Origin: Coprococcus ammoniilyticus
Lineage (GTDB): Bacteria > Bacillota > Clostridia > Lachnospirales > Lachnospiraceae
Length of the DNA: 64,000 nt
Assembly: GCF_025567345.1 (NCBI RefSeq)
Contig: NZ_JAOQJS010000002.1
Location: forward strand, 62,001-126,000
Direction: 5' to 3'
The position numbers and the translations under genes are program-made. Shown in pieces: positions 61,101 to 64,000 of this stretch (the stretch's first letter is position 1; each line of letters opens with the position of its first letter). The notes beneath the pieces are model-generated. The model had not been told where the DNA came from, did not search any database, and saw nothing but the letters and a program-made list of their open reading frames with translations.

Positions 61101-62773
61101 TATCAGAATGGAGAATCTATACAGATGATATACATTATACAGTTGCAGCAACCGGAGGAGATCAGTATGTAGTATCCAACGTCCAGAAGAACATGAAGAT
61201 CAAGTTGGTTGTCAATATGTTCCAGATGGAAACACTTCATTTTGAAGCGGTAAATGAACAGGGACAGCAGGTAGATGATGTTGTTACGGCATGGAGTGAT
61301 TCTGTGCAGATCAGCAATGATACAAAGATCGTAAAGAATCTGCCGGTTGTTATGAAAGCAGATGTACCGGAGCAGTATCAGATCGCAGAGTGGAAGCTGT
61401 TTATCGGTTCAGAAGAACAGACGATCGCAACCGGAAAGGATGCGAAGGAAAGTTCATTTAACAGTGTAAACAAATCCATGCGTGTTGTACTCGTTCTGCT
61501 TGATCGTCCAACTGTCACATATAACAGTGATAATAACGGAACACTGGAGTGTGATGTTGTATCCGGTGGTTATATTGACAGATACCACACAGAGGATATC
61601 GTTATGACAGCAGCACCGAAGACCGGATATGAAGTGGATCAGATCACAGTAATGATGGATGGTGCAGCTTACAGTGATATGACGGTTTCTGATATAGAAA
61701 ATACAGACAATAAGCAGATCAAGATTCAGGCACCAGATACAGGCTTTGAGAAAAATGTAGAGGTTGCAGTTACTTATAAGGAGATTCCAAAGGTAGAACT
61801 TCAGTATGAGCTGGTATCGGCAGATGGAGCAAAGGCAGGAACAATAGCTGTTCATGTGGATCGCAAAAAACAGAATGATCTTATGCAGGATGTATCCGCT
61901 GGATCTGGCAGTCTTGAAGTATACCGGGACAGCACGGTTACAATGACAGCATCGGTGATCGCTGGCTACGAGATCAATGCATGGAGTATGAATGGTACAG
62001 ATATCACAGCAGATGTCCGTACGAACAATACAGATCTGAGCAAACTGGTATGTACCGTTGATGAGAAGCTGTTACAGAATGTACCGATTAAGATCATGGT
62101 AACGGTTGTTAAGACGCCGGAGCCTCCGTTAGAACCGGAAAAACCGGTTGTAGAGGAACTGACTAAGAAGCAGATTGAGAAGAATTCACAGATACTTTCC
62201 AGCAAACAGAAGGTTGCATGGACACAGAAGGGAATCCAACTGACCTGGAAAGCTGTTAAGGGGGCACAGGGATATGATGTCTATGCAGCTCCATGTAACA
62301 GAAAGAAGCTGACTGTTGTTAAGACGATTTCAGGTGCAAAGAAGAACGCAACAGTACTGAGTAAGTATAAAGGCAAGAGTCTGAACCGGAAGCAGTCATA
62401 CAGAGTCCGTGTCAAGGCATATCGTATTGTAAATGGGAAGAAGCAGTATATTGCTACAGGATTGACCCTCCATATCGCAGGGCCGAAGAACAAGACATAT
62501 ACAAATGTAAAGAAGATTCAGTGCAAGAAGACAGAGTATACCTTAAAGAAAGGTAAAACAGCAAAGATAACAACTAAGCTTATCTTACAGGATAACAAGA
62601 AGAAACTGTTATCCAAAGGGCATGGTGCTAAGCTTCGCTACAGCAGTACCAATAAAGCGGTTGCTGTTGTAACGGCAAAGGGTACGATCCGTGCAAAGAA
62701 AAAAGGAACCTGTTATATCTATGTTACTGCATTAAATGGAGTAAATAAACGGGTGAAGGTCACAGTAAAATAA
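55136..62773 (+). CDS. Giant secreted multidomain surface protein (2545 aa)
   Basis: Signal peptide to about residue 35 (ending VLA-DEPP). Residues 180-620 hold at least three Ca2+-type FG-GAP/VCBS repeats (GDFDGDGDEDIAVYVP, SDINRDGKDEILLVGS, GDIDFDGFPEVVVAGV) that probably build a beta-propeller. Residues 625-905 are a Ser/Thr/Gly-rich beta region with a glycine stretch (GGGVKLGGGWGSGKT) that I cannot assign. Then an Fn3 domain (908-1008), an Ig-like domain (1010-1112), further beta domains, an MBG-like domain (1630-1747), several divergent InlB B-repeats (1748-2330), and an Fn3-like plus Lys-rich Ig-like pair ending CYIYVTALNGVNKRVKVTVK. No LPXTG. Probably a cell-surface adhesin or binding protein; no catalytic motif seen. 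Confidence 0.85.
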   Translation: MNRKWGKKWMAAMLSISMVIGMFPGVGNPVRVLADEPPGQAVTQADISNADNSGKDKYGFNLTTPSSFNANDGENPYGSGYSAFNEKMEAFLWYRSSGKNRNAETYNYTKSSDIKGYYVGPDSKRNNNGFMQSRTASGAADVKYVNVDGYDPYGTGRDNMVALVGASLGKDPQLVVARYSASGKGQELRKTFSLGSGDDNDWLRDNQLEKYSAYKNYFTLKAGDFDGDGDEDIAVYVPKRGDPYIMILDGITLSPISDNIPVRSFMGNTGADMAGKFTNNGKTARATINMSIETSDINRDGKDEILLVGSYSNIHDDSDGKKLQQRSSVFACYKVENKKPQQMNKYVMDKDTCSVYMRYASVAAGDIDFDGFPEVVVAGVYSDNDGPDGDKSGSNKKYMLVTLKYDPNEEVETLIPSGGNVMDMCNFVNAGFDKDDNVHPLPALTCAAVNGRNDAEQVFLDGVFWKFENESWKKDYTAKVCQSSDKGIGGYIISDTWVDGCVAGNFDENDLGIEQVLYTTGYKQQSFNRYFYRVNMSGKEQNKDSSTGICTPGSYFDSSSNELVRHVGMSDFPCLAIAAVDADKDTDVFTFKSKKYTYSNVDILAILQAAPYFGELQDNYYNGNIGETLYGKLSGQGTVTSKTKMASIGAYASFSIGSSALQFHTETSYTHDWEWSYEDELSHEYSISFENDGTKNQVVLYRTPVILYEYVITPANGSASYTMEVGVQQQPVYSTMDVDTFNRFAESDETLQNKVITKDILSSTPGCPDTYATSSLGMKGFVGYPNWVEINNKVNDQTTVAMNITNNTQSSKTMTQTNSFELTLGVEGEIDAKVAKMNYGGGVKLGGGWGSGKTTFDYSSVSKEGVVAYPPATDSQYSFSTKFGIWQAKLGDNNVPILGFVVKNVEQPPSPPEDISVDTVTADYVTLAWESGYKKAEKYEIYQVFNDGITTNKYSLLDTISGDSSSYTYDGLKPSTEYEFALRSVGTNSGGETVYSEYTPEVSVHTLADSEKPDILSMTSVQRVVVGGNASFVIDALPSANAKGGLSYAWQVRKAGSVNWVNLTDKEASGINGSTLKLNGITEDMDGNSYRCVLSELIKGVRLYAYGAPGILHVGRADSMMTATISNTQSDSANKGTNTAFGQYTQTRTVTNERTVSKTVAVTIGTQKETFVQYKNGAVVSAVYPDAVIPEFIYFDSQTNEWYVLEEYNETAGTATVKVKLNEVIPNVFQSGTTGDAAALWNGVDADTIKPVTEQVTETAAGKTYYAYTAVTADGEILLYSTDAMSEAVTQWYQLEQGTDGAITAKAYAGTVQSYVPAYAGYKEESAGTTNQQYIEVDGTTWYLYWPEAYEGNNAYIMYAKSAEADRTADETYYYKTEQTVTDENQQEQIITTFNELKIATDDAFSLMGSGASKQYGVTPGEVVTVNETYDTQVEDIIKGDQTTVQIHVAEAVTSSVNIDKTGIVNVNFFNNRTGSIRDISTVVDKNGNASVVWNPEEAGDYTVAVSYGGNTSLYPTDTQTVYYVVDRTDNMVYVLSGNNAEYGNTIKLEVRQGKRENDTSGNITTEPLAADASVSYQVSYVDGDDKVVTENIASNTFTPKWPGQHTFVATITRQNGTSQTKSYAMKMLTVSKRPIVITAPSKDGISEDDTTDKVLSLSDVVVKYAGDDTESGILDSDAAKYKLSDLMTIEAEPKLDENSTAGVYQTGIAWLTVGTEEDSEYTDLVKEFLKKYNVTLNRGKYQIVSNQYTVRYESDGKGTIKGYCGDSKEPFASGAGLADQSKVSFKAIPKDNYKIKAWKVTGSDGNDLVLGTDYVVNGDTLIVSALSSSVHVSVSFAAKTYQLNYDQPENGSLQAYYVKAGSYGSKIDTGETVLTGKSILLQAVPDENYVVKQWTVSHGGSAKIQKNTDGSIFAGTEITLDNVETDTVVAVEFEPVETYSFETEVIAEDPDTSVAGCKINVSEQVQDGKAAKGSTVTLTADLPESVTVSEWRIYTDDIHYTVAATGGDQYVVSNVQKNMKIKLVVNMFQMETLHFEAVNEQGQQVDDVVTAWSDSVQISNDTKIVKNLPVVMKADVPEQYQIAEWKLFIGSEEQTIATGKDAKESSFNSVNKSMRVVLVLLDRPTVTYNSDNNGTLECDVVSGGYIDRYHTEDIVMTAAPKTGYEVDQITVMMDGAAYSDMTVSDIENTDNKQIKIQAPDTGFEKNVEVAVTYKEIPKVELQYELVSADGAKAGTIAVHVDRKKQNDLMQDVSAGSGSLEVYRDSTVTMTASVIAGYEINAWSMNGTDITADVRTNNTDLSKLVCTVDEKLLQNVPIKIMVTVVKTPEPPLEPEKPVVEELTKKQIEKNSQILSSKQKVAWTQKGIQLTWKAVKGAQGYDVYAAPCNRKKLTVVKTISGAKKNATVLSKYKGKSLNRKQSYRVRVKAYRIVNGKKQYIATGLTLHIAGPKNKTYTNVKKIQCKKTEYTLKKGKTAKITTKLILQDNKKKLLSKGHGAKLRYSSTNKAVAVVTAKGTIRAKKKGTCYIYVTALNGVNKRVKVTVK

Positions 62774-62794
62774 AACTGCAAATTTAAGTTAAAA

Positions 62795-62862
62795 AAATTC
62801 CATGGTGGGGTAACACAGGAGCTTTCCGGCTCCCTGTTATCCCATTCATGGAATTTTATTTT
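62795..62862. terminator. Bidirectional terminator between the giant gene and the YczE-like gene
   Basis: Twenty-eight-nt arms (62795-62822 with 62829-62856) pair almost fully around TTTCC; the stem is flanked by A-run and T-run, so it works for both convergent genes. Confidence 0.92.
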
Positions 62863-62886
62863 TGTTCAAAATATTTATATAAAAAT

Positions 62887-63588
62887 CTATTTCTTTCTGG
62901 ACAGATAGGTGACAAAGATCATATATTTATCAATGATCTGTCCGGCGATAGCAATACCTTTTCCCATTGTAAAAGCTGCCAATATAGTTCCGATTCCAAG
63001 ACCTTTGATATGACCGAGAAAGAAGCCTGTCATACAGGCAGTTGTAAGCAGACAGATGACGTCAAAAGAAATCTTAACGATTGAATATTTCTTCTTTATG
63101 ATCTGCGACAGCTCGCGTGGAAAAAGGTCGGTAGGAACGATTGGCAGACCGCAACGGTTGGAAAGTGCGATACCGATACAGATCAGCACATAACTAATTA
63201 TAAAATAAAGAATCCGGTATCCGATAGCGGTTGGAAGAATGTTGATCCACATTTCATGGACATCAAGCAGTTTCCCGAAGAAAAAACCAACGATAAAACT
63301 GCACAGATATTGAGGGACAAATTTCTTCCGTAAAATCATTAGGGTGAGAACCAGAAGTCCCTGAAAGATGTAGGTCCAAGTACCTAAGCTGAGCTTTGGG
63401 AGCACCTCGGAAAAGGCGTAAGGGACACTGGAAATCGCAGAAATCCCTGCACCGGAATATAACATCAGAACGACTGCGAAGCTGTTTATACATACGGCAA
63501 CGATCAAAGCTATTTCACCATACACGATATGCCGAGTCATATGAGCATCTGTTTCTTGGATGATATGGTTTTGTATATATATATTCAT
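62887..63588 (-). CDS. YczE/YitT-like (DUF6198-type) membrane protein
   Basis: 233 aa, about five to six TM helices, with GLPIVPTDLFPRELS and SIVKISFDVICLL between helices as in the YczE/YyaS family. Function unknown in this family. AAAGGA supports the start at 63588 (MNIYIQNHI); an ATG at 63609 has no ribosome binding site. It is divergent from a LysR gene, the usual sign of control by that regulator. Confidence 0.8.
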   Translation of the reverse strand: MNIYIQNHIIQETDAHMTRHIVYGEIALIVAVCINSFAVVLMLYSGAGISAISSVPYAFSEVLPKLSLGTWTYIFQGLLVLTLMILRKKFVPQYLCSFIVGFFFGKLLDVHEMWINILPTAIGYRILYFIISYVLICIGIALSNRCGLPIVPTDLFPRELSQIIKKKYSIVKISFDVICLLTTACMTGFFLGHIKGLGIGTILAAFTMGKGIAIAGQIIDKYMIFVTYLSRKK

Positions 63589-63758
63589 TTTAAAGCTGCA
63601 TCCTTTCATTTGTTTTTATCATATCGATATGTATAATGGATTATTTCGGTATTATATGTAAGCGGATTTGCTTCATTTTTATATGCCTTTCACGGTTTCG
63701 TATTGTAACACTCCATGCAAATGATAACAAATGAATAGTTTTTATAATTCTATAGATA

Positions 63759-63786
63759 TTGTCTATATAAAATCTATGAGTATAAT
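63759..63786 (+). promoter_or_regulatory. Promoter of the LysR gene with dyad
   Basis: TTGTCT at 63759-63764, a 16-nt spacer and TATAAT at 63781-63786. An ATAGAT/ATCTAT dyad (63752-63776) overlaps it and is a candidate LysR operator for both divergent genes. Confidence 0.5.
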
Positions 63787-63872
63787 ATAAATAATGGATT
63801 CAAATATAAATTTTTTGGATGAAAACAGAAAATGAATCGAACATCAAAAGTCAGATAGAAAGAGGTAAACGG

Positions 63873-64000
63873 ATGAATTTATTTTATATACGATATTTCG
63901 TGGAACTGGCAAAGGAACAGCAGTACACGAAGGCAGCAAAGAATCTGAACATCACACAGCCGAGTTTAAGCCATGCGATTCACCAGTTAGAAGAAGAACT
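63873..64000 (+). CDS. LysR-family transcriptional regulator, 5' part
   Basis: The first 42 codons are visible before the window ends. They contain the whole N-terminal winged-helix recognition motif: LAKEQQYTKAAKNLNITQPSLSHAIHQLEEE. AGAGG precedes the ATG. The effector domain lies outside the window. The target is probably the divergent YczE-like gene. Confidence 0.92.
   Translation, partial: MNLFYIRYFVELAKEQQYTKAAKNLNITQPSLSHAIHQLEEE

Overview
This window looks like a chromosomal segment of a low-to-mid GC Gram-positive Clostridia member, most likely a Lachnospiraceae/Coprococcus-like gut anaerobe. The evidence is the PolC-type polymerase, the cysS-mrnC-rlmB-sigH and era-recO-glyS-ppdK gene orders, a CIRCE-controlled groESL operon, a DUF6062 gene, an EFR1-type flavodoxin/ferredoxin, AGGAGG-like ribosome binding sites and Lys-rich surface proteins. 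The assignment is inferred from gene content; no database was searched.

Layout. 0-19 kb is mostly housekeeping: the 3' part of polC, tRNA-Glu(CTC), cysS-mrnC-rlmB-sigH, a lipoprotein metallo-beta-lactamase-fold enzyme, a cysteine-rich/MetH-activation-like protein, tRNA-Thr(GGT), glnS, a permuted papain-like protein, DUF6062, groESL, a surface protein, and a two-gene cation-transport operon behind what I read as a yybP-ykoY manganese riboswitch. 19-29.6 kb is an AT-rich accessory stretch: two MATE transporters around an AraC regulator, a sugar kinase, acetyltransferases, a peptide deformylase-like protein, and several broken genes (a frameshifted two-TM protein, a DUF4143 remnant, two GNAT remnants). 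29.6-38.3 kb is a putrescine uptake and degradation module: LuxR-type regulator, PII-like protein, potABCD, aldehyde dehydrogenase and putrescine aminotransferase. 38.4-54.6 kb returns to core genes: rhomboid, glycerate kinase, two-component system, cdd, M16C peptidase, era-recO-glyS, ppdK, CDF transporter and SGNH hydrolase. 55-62.8 kb is one giant secreted protein, followed by a YczE-like membrane protein divergent from a LysR gene cut by the window edge.

How it works together. In the putrescine module, PotABCD would import putrescine, PatA would convert it to 4-aminobutanal and the aldehyde dehydrogenase would oxidise that to GABA, with a PII protein encoded first in the transporter operon. 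The PII-pot promoter and the patA promoter share an ATGGTA box exactly 11 nt upstream of -35. Both also have a nearly identical intrinsic terminator starting within about 10 nt of the predicted transcription start. This points to one switch controlling both units.

The most unusual non-coding signal is a family of nested palindromic intergenic elements (2635-2926, 11445-11688, 42676-42870). They share a short core, in either orientation, but have different, self-complementary outer arms in each copy. That is covariation visible inside one window.
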